Assembly (NCBI GenBank): GCA_021732945.1
Contig: JAKFWB010000108.1
Location: 1-16,532, forward strand
From: Porphyrobacter sp.
GTDB lineage: Bacteria; Pseudomonadota; Alphaproteobacteria; Sphingomonadales; Sphingomonadaceae
Reading direction: 5' to 3'
Length of the DNA stretch: 16,532 nucleotides
The position numbers and the translations under genes were made by a program. Shown piece after piece: positions 1 through 6,887 of the stretch (position 1 is its first letter; every line of letters begins with the position of its first letter). The notes beneath the pieces are model-generated. The model was not told where the DNA came from and ran no database searches. It saw only the letters and a program-made list of their open reading frames with translations.

Positions 1-369
1 CTGGCACATTATGGCCGGCCCGAACCCACCTACGATCATCGCGGCAAGTTGCTTGTCCGGCCGACCGCGCGTGCTGACGATACAGGCTGGCCGGTTGGCG
101 GAATCTTGGTGCTGGGCGATGCCATTGGCGAACAGCCGAGCGCAGGCCAGAAGGCGATGGCCTATGGCTCGATCCTGTTCCGTCCCCGGATCGTTACCGC
201 CTTGCCGGACCGGGTCAGAATTCGCGAGAACCTGCTTGCGCTGGCTCGAACGGTCCCGATGGTGGTGCTGCCAGTGGTTCAACACTTCGATGCGCAATCG
301 CGGGCCGGACGGATTGAGCGGACGCTTTCCGCAATTCACCGATTGGCCGAGCGAGGGTTGAAAGCCTGA
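1..369 (+). CDS. C-terminal fragment, probable HPr-kinase-related protein (5' end outside window)
   Basis: The frame is open from base 1 to the TGA at 367-369 and gives 122 residues, so this is the C-terminal end of a longer protein. The visible part has a short strand-rich segment (KLLVRP, then GWPVGGILVLGDA), a helical stretch, and an ending with RENLLALARTVPMVVLP. This resembles the tail of HPr-kinase/phosphorylase-related P-loop proteins, but the P-loop and catalytic residues would lie upstream, so the assignment is an inference. It is supported by the next gene, a PF14907-type nucleotidyltransferase 56 bp downstream on the same strand. That family is a known neighbour of HprK-related kinases in the 'HPr-rel-A' gene sets and in some lasso-peptide clusters. 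TTG at 49 is an internal codon, not a credible start. Substrate unknown. Confidence 0.5.
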   Translation: MAHYGRPEPTYDHRGKLLVRPTARADDTGWPVGGILVLGDAIGEQPSAGQKAMAYGSILFRPRIVTALPDRVRIRENLLALARTVPMVVLPVVQHFDAQSRAGRIERTLSAIHRLAERGLKA

Positions 370-425
370 TTTGCAATTTCACTCGGATAATGGTCATGCG
401 AGAGCAATAGGGGTTTGGTAACCGG

Positions 426-1553
426 ATGAGTCCGATTTTCGCATTGCTGTGGGGCGATATCGCGAGGGCAGGGGAGGTTTCGGCCAGCCTTGACCGGGCG
501 GGCTGGCTGGCGCTCGACAGCCAGGCGGCTCAGCATCGCCTTCGGCCGCTGCTGTTCCAGAGCGCTTCGGACCAGAATTGGAATGTCCCGGCAGAATTGA
601 TGCAGAAATGGCGGGCCAGCCGTCAGCGTTCCGCCATGCGCGCGCTGGCGCAGCAGGCCGCGCTGTCACGGATTGGCAAGGCGCTCTGCGCTGGCGGCGT
701 GCCGGCCGCCATTCTCAAAGGGGGAACCTTCGTCTGGTCAGACGGGTCCGACCCGGCCCTGCGGCCGATGCGCGATCTTGACGTCCTCATCAGACCCAGC
801 GATGCGCAGGCCGCGACCGCTCTGCTGGAAGCGATCGGCTTTGTATCCGGGACCCGAGGTCCGCCTTCGGGCAAGCACCTGCCTGCGATGACCTGCGGCA
901 AGGTAGCGGTCGAGCTGCATCTGCGAATTTTCGATACCTATGATGAGCAGGCAGCAACCCGCGAAAGGGGCTTTATCGAGCGGGCGTGGCAGCGCGCAGT
1001 TCCGGCATCGTTCGCGGGATTGCAGGCGCTGAGCCCGACAGACACGCTGTTGCACCTGATCCACCACGCCGTGCGCGATCACCAGTTCAACAATGGTCCG
1101 CTGTTGCTTGCGGATATGCTGACCTTGGTAGAGAGCGGCCTGATCGATTGGGCGTTGTTCTGGGACGAAGCCGAACGGATCGATCTGATGCGCGCCTGCC
1201 AGCTAGCGCTCGGATTTGGCGAGCGGGCCAGTGGGCTGACAGTTGACTGGCAAGGGCACGCGCCGCTCGACCTTGGCGAGGCGGAAATGGAGCAAGTCGC
1301 GCGGTTGATGCTGGTCGATATGGCCTACCGCGCGGCGCTTGGCTGGCCAGTGCAGCTATTGCGAACGTCCCCGCGCCGTTGGCCAGCGCACCTGGCCGCC
1401 ATGGTGCGGCGGCACCGCGGTGTGGGTGTGCCCGTGCCCGCGCCGCAAGGCGAAGCCGATTTAGGGGCGGCCATTTCCTATGCTGTTGGCGTTGAGGGCC
1501 GATCCAAAATCGCCGATGCGGTCCGCTTGACCCGGTGGCTGCGACGCGGCTGA
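426..1553 (+). CDS. Nucleotidyltransferase family protein (PF14907-like, NTP_transf_5)
   Basis: This 375-residue protein has the signature of the uncharacterised nucleotidyltransferase family PF14907. It shows a KGG motif near residues 98-100, then RPMRDLDVLI at about 113-122, whose two Asp residues (117, 119) are the expected metal ligands. VELH near 162-165 supplies a likely third acidic residue, and LLHLIHHAVRDH follows at about 198-209. Members are Pol-beta-fold proteins thought to transfer a nucleotide or similar group, but substrates are mostly unknown. Start ATG 426 has a weak purine-rich stretch (AGGGG at 409-413) about 12 bases upstream. It lies 56 bp after the probable HprK-like gene and is likely co-transcribed with it. 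It converges on the minus-strand block with a 7-bp gap. Family call is firm; function is not known. Confidence 0.88.
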   Translation: MSPIFALLWGDIARAGEVSASLDRAGWLALDSQAAQHRLRPLLFQSASDQNWNVPAELMQKWRASRQRSAMRALAQQAALSRIGKALCAGGVPAAILKGGTFVWSDGSDPALRPMRDLDVLIRPSDAQAATALLEAIGFVSGTRGPPSGKHLPAMTCGKVAVELHLRIFDTYDEQAATRERGFIERAWQRAVPASFAGLQALSPTDTLLHLIHHAVRDHQFNNGPLLLADMLTLVESGLIDWALFWDEAERIDLMRACQLALGFGERASGLTVDWQGHAPLDLGEAEMEQVARLMLVDMAYRAALGWPVQLLRTSPRRWPAHLAAMVRRHRGVGVPVPAPQGEADLGAAISYAVGVEGRSKIADAVRLTRWLRRG

Positions 1554-1560
1554 ACCGACT

Positions 1561-2634
1561 CTAGCCCCGCCAGAGGCACAGTAAGTTGTTCACTATCCGT
1601 CCTGTCACGCTCACCCGGTCGCCCGGGCTAAGGTCAAGTTCCTCGCCGAACGGAAAGAATACCAGCGCCCATGACCAAGAGGAATCGCGCCCTGGCGGAT
1701 TTTCGAAGCTGCTCTGCGCGTCCATCTGCAATCTGAACCATTGCACCACGCCATTGGCAGTGCCGCTGTTCGATACGAGGTCAATCCTCGCAGTATCGGG
1801 GTGATCATCGCGGCTCGTGAAATCGAAATCGAACAGCGAAACACTTTCGCTTCGGAGTTCAAGCGCTGGATCATACACCTGCACATGGAAACGGGCACCA
1901 TGCAGCGTGTTGAACGGCGAGAGATCAAACCCGCAAGCCTCATCGACAAACCGCTTCCCCAGCTTGCCATAATGGGCCAGAGCAATCCGGATTTCGCCGC
2001 TGTGGGGAATGAACTGAGCCCCGGGTTTCGCCAATCTGCGCGCGGCGTCACGCATTGATGGCAGCACCTGCTCGCATACCAGATCCTTCCCGATGATCTC
2101 TGAAATCACCAGGTCAGCAAGCCCGCCCAGATCGGCTTGCGGATCAAGCTTCTGCGAATTGGTGTTATGGATTGTGACGCTATCAGCCAATCCGTTGCGG
2201 CTGACGATCTCTTGCGCAACCTTGGCAATCACTGGGTTCATTTCGCAGGAATGGACCTCGCGCGCGCCAGCCCGTGCCGCTATCATTGCCAGCAGGCCTG
2301 AACCTGATCCGATATCGAGCACCGTCATGTCCGGCTGCACGGCCCGCTCGATTGCTTCCAGGAATGCCTCGTTCCGGAGGTGATCTTGCATCATTGTAAA
2401 GTGCCAGCTTGGCACCGCCCGAGCGCGTAACTGACGGGCTCGATATCTCGTTTCAGGGTCATCGGGCTGGAGGGCCAAGGCCTGCTCAACCAGCGTGAGG
2501 CAGCGATCAAGGTCACCATTGCGTTGTGCCTCTGTCGCCAGGGTCAGCAACGCCTTGGGATTGGCCTTGGCTGCGGCCACGAGGGGCTCGAACGCTAGTT
2601 CACGCAAACGACGATCGCTATTCATAAGCATCAT
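1561..2634 (-). CDS. PRMT7/9-like SAM methyltransferase with N-terminal TPR-like segment
   Basis: This 357-residue protein probably methylates protein arginine or a related acceptor. Residues about 13-70 form a TPR-like helical pair (EAQRNGDLDRCLTLVEQAL, then LQPDDPETRYRARQL). WHFTMMQDHLRNEAF at 77-91 precedes the Rossmann core. SAM motif I is VLDIGSGSG (105-113), with acidic residue E131 in HSCEMNP. SEIIGKDLVCE at 178-188 carries two Glu nine residues apart, as in the double-E loop of protein arginine methyltransferases. FIPHSGEI (208-215) and VVQWF (296-300) sit where the PRMT beta-barrel and the THW-like loop fall. This pattern is closest to PRMT7/PRMT9; annotation pipelines may call it L11 methyltransferase-like. 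The start lies in ATGATGCTTATG (three possible ATGs, 2634, 2631 and 2625) with no strong SD. It is the last gene of the block, 63 bp after the preceding gene. Substrate unknown. Confidence 0.82.
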   Translation of the reverse strand: MMLMNSDRRLRELAFEPLVAAAKANPKALLTLATEAQRNGDLDRCLTLVEQALALQPDDPETRYRARQLRARAVPSWHFTMMQDHLRNEAFLEAIERAVQPDMTVLDIGSGSGLLAMIAARAGAREVHSCEMNPVIAKVAQEIVSRNGLADSVTIHNTNSQKLDPQADLGGLADLVISEIIGKDLVCEQVLPSMRDAARRLAKPGAQFIPHSGEIRIALAHYGKLGKRFVDEACGFDLSPFNTLHGARFHVQVYDPALELRSESVSLFDFDFTSRDDHPDTARIDLVSNSGTANGVVQWFRLQMDAQSSFENPPGRDSSWSWALVFFPFGEELDLSPGDRVSVTGRIVNNLLCLWRG

Positions 2635-2697
2635 GTCCGGAAAGTGATGGGATTCTGCATCGGCTGCGCACCTGATCGGTGAAGCGGATTGGCACTT

Positions 2698-3948
2698 CTA
2701 ATTCCGCGCAATCCGGAGGGGCGAAAGTTGGCCGGTCAGCGCCTGTGTGCCGGTCCACGACCGGGCCATGATGGCAACCGAGACGTAAGGGCACGCAGCA
2801 ATTTCGCCAACGGCAAAGGTGTTGGCACCTTGCGCAAAGGGTCGTTCAAAAAATGCTTGGGATTCCCCGGCACAGGCAAGGACCAATGTCATGTCCTTGA
2901 CCTGTTCCGATGGGCTCCCATCAAGCGCCAGCTTGATTGCGAATGGACGTTCCGGGTTGCGCAGCAGCCGCGATGCGATCACGCCGCCGTTCCCCGGTGC
3001 GACGTTGATTTCCAGCTCGTCTGGCTGATCGCCGATCTGCGCGCGGAAACCCGGCTCATTGGCAAGCTTCCAATCAAAAGGAGGGTAATCCGCGCGCCAG
3101 TCGATCACGGTGCTTTTGGCATCGGGTGCGCTCGCCTTGCTGATGTGTCGGTAGACGCGCTCTGCGGCTGACATTCGGCCACTGGCAGCCAATTGCGCGA
3201 CGAGTTTCTGGTCCAAGTCCTTGTTGACCGTCCCAATGTTCTCTCTGACTGTGGCGAGGGGATCCAGCGCGCCGGGTTGATTGACCGCAAAGCTCAGGAA
3301 GGAATCCCGCCAAGGCAATGGCCGAGCCAAGAGCCGCGCAAATCCAGGAACGGCCTCTTTTACCCCAAGCGCCTGTGCCAGAACCGGGAAGAACTCCTTG
3401 TACCGCTCGGGACGGACGCGCAAAATCTGGTCAATTGTGTCGATGGCACCAACGTAATCCCCGGACGCGCCTTTCTGCTCAAGCACCAGCACCTGAAGGA
3501 TGGGATCACGCCGGGAGTACAGCGATGCCCGCTCGACGATTGTCTTTTTGCGCAGGAGGTCCTGTTCCGACAGTGCCAGAATGGCGAATGCCCGAGGCAA
3601 TAGCGGCTCATGTGCGATGGCTTCGCGCGCCGTTACGCCCGCGGCAGAGGCGAGGCTTTTCAAGCTTGCGGCAGAGGTGCCTAGGCCAAGTGATGTGCTG
3701 CCATCATCCAATGCCGCATTGGGATTTGCCTCTTCACCGGCGCCTGCAGCTGCTCTGACACTTGCGGCAAGAGCGTTGTAGGCCACCCGCTCTTTGGCAT
3801 GCCCGTTGAAGGGGAAGACAACCAGCGCAAGTTCTGGAGCATTGCGCTGGCTGGCACTGCTGAGCGCATGGGCAGCAGAGATTACCGCAACAGTAACCGC
3901 GAACAGGCCAGCGATAACCAGCCTTGGCCAAGCCGATGGCAGGCTCAT
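2698..3948 (-). CDS. Unknown exported/membrane-anchored protein of the exopolysaccharide locus, helical repeats plus C-terminal beta domain
   Basis: I do not recognise a named family for this 416-residue protein. Residues about 9-30 are a hydrophobic signal or anchor after MSLPSAWPR, so the rest should be periplasmic. Residues about 55-275 are helical and TPR/SEL1-like in flavour (REAIAHEPLLPRAFAILALSE; GDYVGAIDTIDQILRVRPE), without a perfect consensus. From about 288 it changes to a strand-rich domain beginning YPPFDWKL, with GGVIASRLL and two Cys (359, 386) that could form a disulfide; the look is that of a jelly-roll or carbohydrate-binding module. I chose ATG 3948, 19 bp after the stop of the tyrosine kinase gene, because a longer frame would run 31 codons into that gene's tyrosine-rich tail. 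Position suggests a role in assembly, secretion or anchoring of the polymer, which is inference. Confidence 0.75.
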   Translation of the reverse strand: MSLPSAWPRLVIAGLFAVTVAVISAAHALSSASQRNAPELALVVFPFNGHAKERVAYNALAASVRAAAGAGEEANPNAALDDGSTSLGLGTSAASLKSLASAAGVTAREAIAHEPLLPRAFAILALSEQDLLRKKTIVERASLYSRRDPILQVLVLEQKGASGDYVGAIDTIDQILRVRPERYKEFFPVLAQALGVKEAVPGFARLLARPLPWRDSFLSFAVNQPGALDPLATVRENIGTVNKDLDQKLVAQLAASGRMSAAERVYRHISKASAPDAKSTVIDWRADYPPFDWKLANEPGFRAQIGDQPDELEINVAPGNGGVIASRLLRNPERPFAIKLALDGSPSEQVKDMTLVLACAGESQAFFERPFAQGANTFAVGEIAACPYVSVAIMARSWTGTQALTGQLSPLRIARN

Positions 3949-3967
3949 CCGATGGCCCCGCCAGGCA

Positions 3968-6118
3968 CTATGCCGGTTTCGGTTCGGCGGCTTCGTCGGG
4001 CCCCGGTCCGTACCCGTAGCCATAGCCGTAGCCATAACCATAGCCGGCGTTGTTGACGCTCAACTTCGTGATGATCGTGCCATAGACCTGCGCGCCGCTG
4101 CGGGTCAGGCGGTTGATCGCATTGCCAATGGCCCGCAGCTTGATGCGATCAGACTCGATCACATAGATCACGCCGTCGACAGCGCGCGAGAGCACCACGG
4201 CATCGGCCAGCGACAACATTGGTGCACTGTCGATGATAATGATGTCATAGCGCTGGCGTGCCTCATCCAGCAAATCCTTGAACCTGCTGCCTGCCAGCAA
4301 TTCAACCGGGTTGGGCGGCGTGTGCCCATGGTCAATGAAATCGAACCCGTAGTTGTCGAGCGTCGTCACCTTCTCTGCCAGGGTTGATGTGCTGTTTGTC
4401 AGCAGCGACACTAGGCCGCCATTGCTTTCCAGCCCTTCGCCAATCAGGCCCTGCATGCGCGAATTGCGCAAATCCGCATCGATTAGCAGGGTCTTCTTGC
4501 CGAGGTGAACAAAGCTGGTCGCCATCGCGAGGCAGGATATGCTCTTGCCTTCCGATGGCACGGAAGATGCGAACATCATGACCTGCGGCGCGCCATGGGG
4601 CGTGAGGAAGGTCAAGTTGGTCCGCGCCGACTTGTAAGCTTCGCTCAGTTCAGAAGATCGGGTCATGATCTCGACCCGGATATCATCGGCCGTGGACTTG
4701 GGAATGATACCCAGAACCGGCAGCCCCAGCTTGCGCGTCACATCCTGCGGGTCCTTGACCGTCTGGCTGAGCATGACCCGGGCGTAAACCAGACCCACCG
4801 CCAGAGCGATGCCAGCTGCAAGGGCAATAAGCATGTTCAGCAGCAGCTGCGGCGAATAAGGAGCCTGAGGCAGATCAGCACTATCGATCAGCTCAATATT
4901 GTTCTGACCTGCGCCGGATGCCTCAAGCTCTTTGAAGCGTTGCAACAGCGCATCATACAGCTGCCGGTTGGTGTCGACTTCGCGCTTCAGAATGCCGTAT
5001 TGAATGGTCAGATCCTGCTGTCCCAGAAACCGCCCCTTGGCCTCTTCCAGCTTGCTCCGCAGCTCCCGTTCACGGGCCGAAACCGCACGGAATGCAGCAC
5101 GCGAATCGGAACCGAGCGATGCCTTGAGCGATGCGATTTCGGCTTCTTTTTCCAACAGAGGCGGAAATTTCGGTCCGAAGTTGGCGCGCAGACTGGCGAG
5201 CTCGGCTTCCTTGCTAGCAAGTTCCGCCCGCAAGGCATTGCGCGGGTCTTGCGCCGGGAAATCGCCGGCAATCATCGAAGCTTCAGTGGTGATGCGGTCT
5301 GTGACTGCCGTCGCCAAAGCCTCGTTCAGAGCCATCAAATCGGACGCGATGAGCGTTTGCGTTGCTGTCTCCGATCCTTCGCCGTCACCGCCTTGTTGGA
5401 GCACGAGAATGCCGTTCGCATTGGCATAGCCAACCAACTCCTTTTCGGAGATGGCCAGCCGCTCGCGCAGCTCTGCAATCTGCTTGCTGAGAAATTCACG
5501 CGCTTCGATGTTTGCGCCGAACCGCTTTTCGTAATTGGCCTTGATGAACTCTGCGGCCCAGAGATTGGCGACCTTTGCCGAAACGGCCGGTGACGCGCTT
5601 GAAAATTCGATGTCGACCAGGCTGGATTGATCGATCGGCGAAACCGATATGCCATCAAGCAACACGGTCTGGACATCCCGTGCCGTAACGCCTTGGGCCT
5701 GATCGAGGTTGGCGGCTTCGATGAATTCCTCATCCCGCAACAGGTTGCCCGCGTCGGCAACCCGCGCAGCCATGAAATTGGATGCGAGCAGCTCGTACTG
5801 GGTGTTGAGGTATTGCTGGGCGGATATGCGGGAATCATTCTTCAGCGAATCGATTGACGTTACGTTGGCTGTAATCTGCGACACCTCAATGCGCGTTGTG
5901 GCGCGATAGAGCGGCGTCATCAGCAGGGTGACGACAAGTCCCGTCAGTAGAGCGAGGAGGACAATCGCGAGCAGCCAAATGCGGACGGCGCGAATCTCGG
6001 TCCAGATCCGCTCAAGATCAAGATGAAAGCCCCAGTTTTCGTCTGATGCCTTGGCCTGGTCAGCGACCGAATAGGCTTCCGCGTGCAGGTTCACGCCTTT
6101 CGAGTCTGCGTTCATCAT
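3968..6118 (-). CDS. Wzc-like polysaccharide chain-length regulator / tyrosine autokinase (BY-kinase)
   Basis: This 716-residue inner-membrane protein pairs a Wzz chain-length domain with a cytoplasmic BY-kinase. TM1 is at about 47-67 and is followed by the periplasmic Wzz part. A coiled-coil region spans about 205-400, with a GNVR-like ending, then PQAPYSP (417-423) and TM2 at about 425-446. EAYKSARTNL (493-502) is the usual linker to the kinase. Walker A is ASSVPSEGKS (517-526), Walker A' LLIDADLR (544-551) and Walker B IIIIDSAP (626-633). The C-terminus has six Tyr alternating with Gly (693-703), the expected autophosphorylation cluster, then a Pro/Glu tail. The kinase would act with the Wza-like lipoprotein to set polymer length and drive export. 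Its ATG overlaps the stop of that lipoprotein gene as ATGA (6115-6118). A second ATG follows at once. No phosphatase gene is visible nearby. Confidence 0.96.
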   Translation of the reverse strand: MMNADSKGVNLHAEAYSVADQAKASDENWGFHLDLERIWTEIRAVRIWLLAIVLLALLTGLVVTLLMTPLYRATTRIEVSQITANVTSIDSLKNDSRISAQQYLNTQYELLASNFMAARVADAGNLLRDEEFIEAANLDQAQGVTARDVQTVLLDGISVSPIDQSSLVDIEFSSASPAVSAKVANLWAAEFIKANYEKRFGANIEAREFLSKQIAELRERLAISEKELVGYANANGILVLQQGGDGEGSETATQTLIASDLMALNEALATAVTDRITTEASMIAGDFPAQDPRNALRAELASKEAELASLRANFGPKFPPLLEKEAEIASLKASLGSDSRAAFRAVSARERELRSKLEEAKGRFLGQQDLTIQYGILKREVDTNRQLYDALLQRFKELEASGAGQNNIELIDSADLPQAPYSPQLLLNMLIALAAGIALAVGLVYARVMLSQTVKDPQDVTRKLGLPVLGIIPKSTADDIRVEIMTRSSELSEAYKSARTNLTFLTPHGAPQVMMFASSVPSEGKSISCLAMATSFVHLGKKTLLIDADLRNSRMQGLIGEGLESNGGLVSLLTNSTSTLAEKVTTLDNYGFDFIDHGHTPPNPVELLAGSRFKDLLDEARQRYDIIIIDSAPMLSLADAVVLSRAVDGVIYVIESDRIKLRAIGNAINRLTRSGAQVYGTIITKLSVNNAGYGYGYGYGYGYGPGPDEAAEPKPA
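4010..4045 (-). repeat. Hexanucleotide-type coding repeat for (Gly-Tyr)6 in the kinase tail
   Basis: Six consecutive GGN-TAY units encode alternating Gly and Tyr at the C-terminus of the tyrosine autokinase. The units differ at third positions (TAT and TAC mixed, GGC, GGT and GGG mixed), so the DNA is a degenerate 6-bp tandem repeat rather than a perfect microsatellite. A change of one unit would alter the number of phosphorylatable tyrosines without shifting the frame. Confidence 0.85.
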
Positions 6119-6816
6119 TGTGCTATCAGGATCGCTGCGGTCGTAACAATGGGTGGGAGAACCTGGAGCAAGGTTTGCAGGCGCCGACGTTCAGGCGAAT
6201 CGCCAACCAGGACAATGTCATTGGAGAAAAGCTGCGGATCCGGGTAGTTTCCGCGCTGGATGGCGCCGAGATTGTAGACGCCGATATATCGCTGCTTCGC
6301 CACGGTCCTCATTACCACCACATCGTCCAGTCTCGCATATTCCGTCACGCCTTCGGCCTGGTTCACAAGCCGCAGGAGCGTGGGTTGCCCGACCGCCGGA
6401 TAGTTCCCCGGGCGCTTCACCTGTCCGCCGATCGAAATAGAAGGCACCGGAAAGTCTTTCGGGATCACGCGCACTTGCGGGTCGCGCAGATAATCACCGC
6501 GCAGCTTGTCAGCGATGATCTTCCCCGCGTAGCTCGGCGACTTGCCCGCAATGTTGAGGACCCCGATCAGAGGGAAGGTCAATTGTCCAGACAAATCGGT
6601 CAGATAGGTTCCACTCAGCGACGTCGCGCCAACCACTTCGATCAGCAGAACTTCTTGCGGGCCTATCAAGTAGAATGCTTCGGCCTGCGGCGAAGGGAGC
6701 TCGTCAAGCGACGCAAGCTCGATCTCGGGCGCAAGCCCAACGGAACGGTCAATCGCGCAGGAGGCGGATAATCCGGCCGCAGCGAGGACCAGGATGTGTC
6801 GCAGTTTCGGAACCAT
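6115..6816 (-). CDS. Wza-type polysaccharide export lipoprotein
   Basis: This 233-residue protein is an outer-membrane polysaccharide export protein. It starts MVPKLRHILVLAAAGLSASC, a lipoprotein-type signal with probable lipidated Cys20; the lipobox is imperfect (Leu at -4). The Poly_export domain follows at about 47-125 (FYLIGPQEVLLIEVVG, LTFPLIGVLNIAG, LRDPQVRV). An SLBB-type segment starts near 117 (ISIGGQVKRPGNYPA). It ends in a hydrophobic stretch, LLQVLPPIVTTAAILIAQ, probably the membrane-spanning C-terminal helix. It is shorter than E. coli Wza (about 380) but in the range of short alphaproteobacterial members. I chose ATG 6816, with a good SD seven bases upstream; the longer frame would run into the preceding gene. 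It should form the secretion channel coupled to the Wzc-like kinase, whose ATG overlaps its TGA. Confidence 0.93.
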   Translation of the reverse strand: MVPKLRHILVLAAAGLSASCAIDRSVGLAPEIELASLDELPSPQAEAFYLIGPQEVLLIEVVGATSLSGTYLTDLSGQLTFPLIGVLNIAGKSPSYAGKIIADKLRGDYLRDPQVRVIPKDFPVPSISIGGQVKRPGNYPAVGQPTLLRLVNQAEGVTEYARLDDVVVMRTVAKQRYIGVYNLGAIQRGNYPDPQLFSNDIVLVGDSPERRRLQTLLQVLPPIVTTAAILIAQ

Positions 6817-6823
6817 TTTGCTT

Positions 6824-6831
6824 CTTCCCTC
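6824..6831 (-). promoter_or_regulatory. Ribosome binding site fixing the start of the Wza-type gene
   Basis: On the minus strand the sequence GAGGGAAG lies seven bases before ATG 6816, a near-ideal Shine-Dalgarno. It separates the real start from the 98-codon upstream extension of the frame. Confidence 0.75.
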
Positions 6832-6887
6832 AGCCTCGTCCCTTAATCGATTTTGGCAGTCCGCCAACCCATTTCGCCCTTTTTGCA

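Noticed and set aside
1545..1575. Possible bidirectional terminator between the convergent genes
   Set aside because: Only an imperfect bulged stem and no T-run on either strand.
4505..5593. 362-codon plus-strand open frame opposite the tyrosine kinase gene
   Set aside because: Antisense shadow of a clear BY-kinase; the translation is Arg/Gln-rich with no recognisable domain.
6853..6867. 5-bp stem (TTGGC/GCCAA) in the 71-bp gap before the Wza-type gene
   Set aside because: Short stem, no T-run in the minus-strand direction; too weak for a terminator call.
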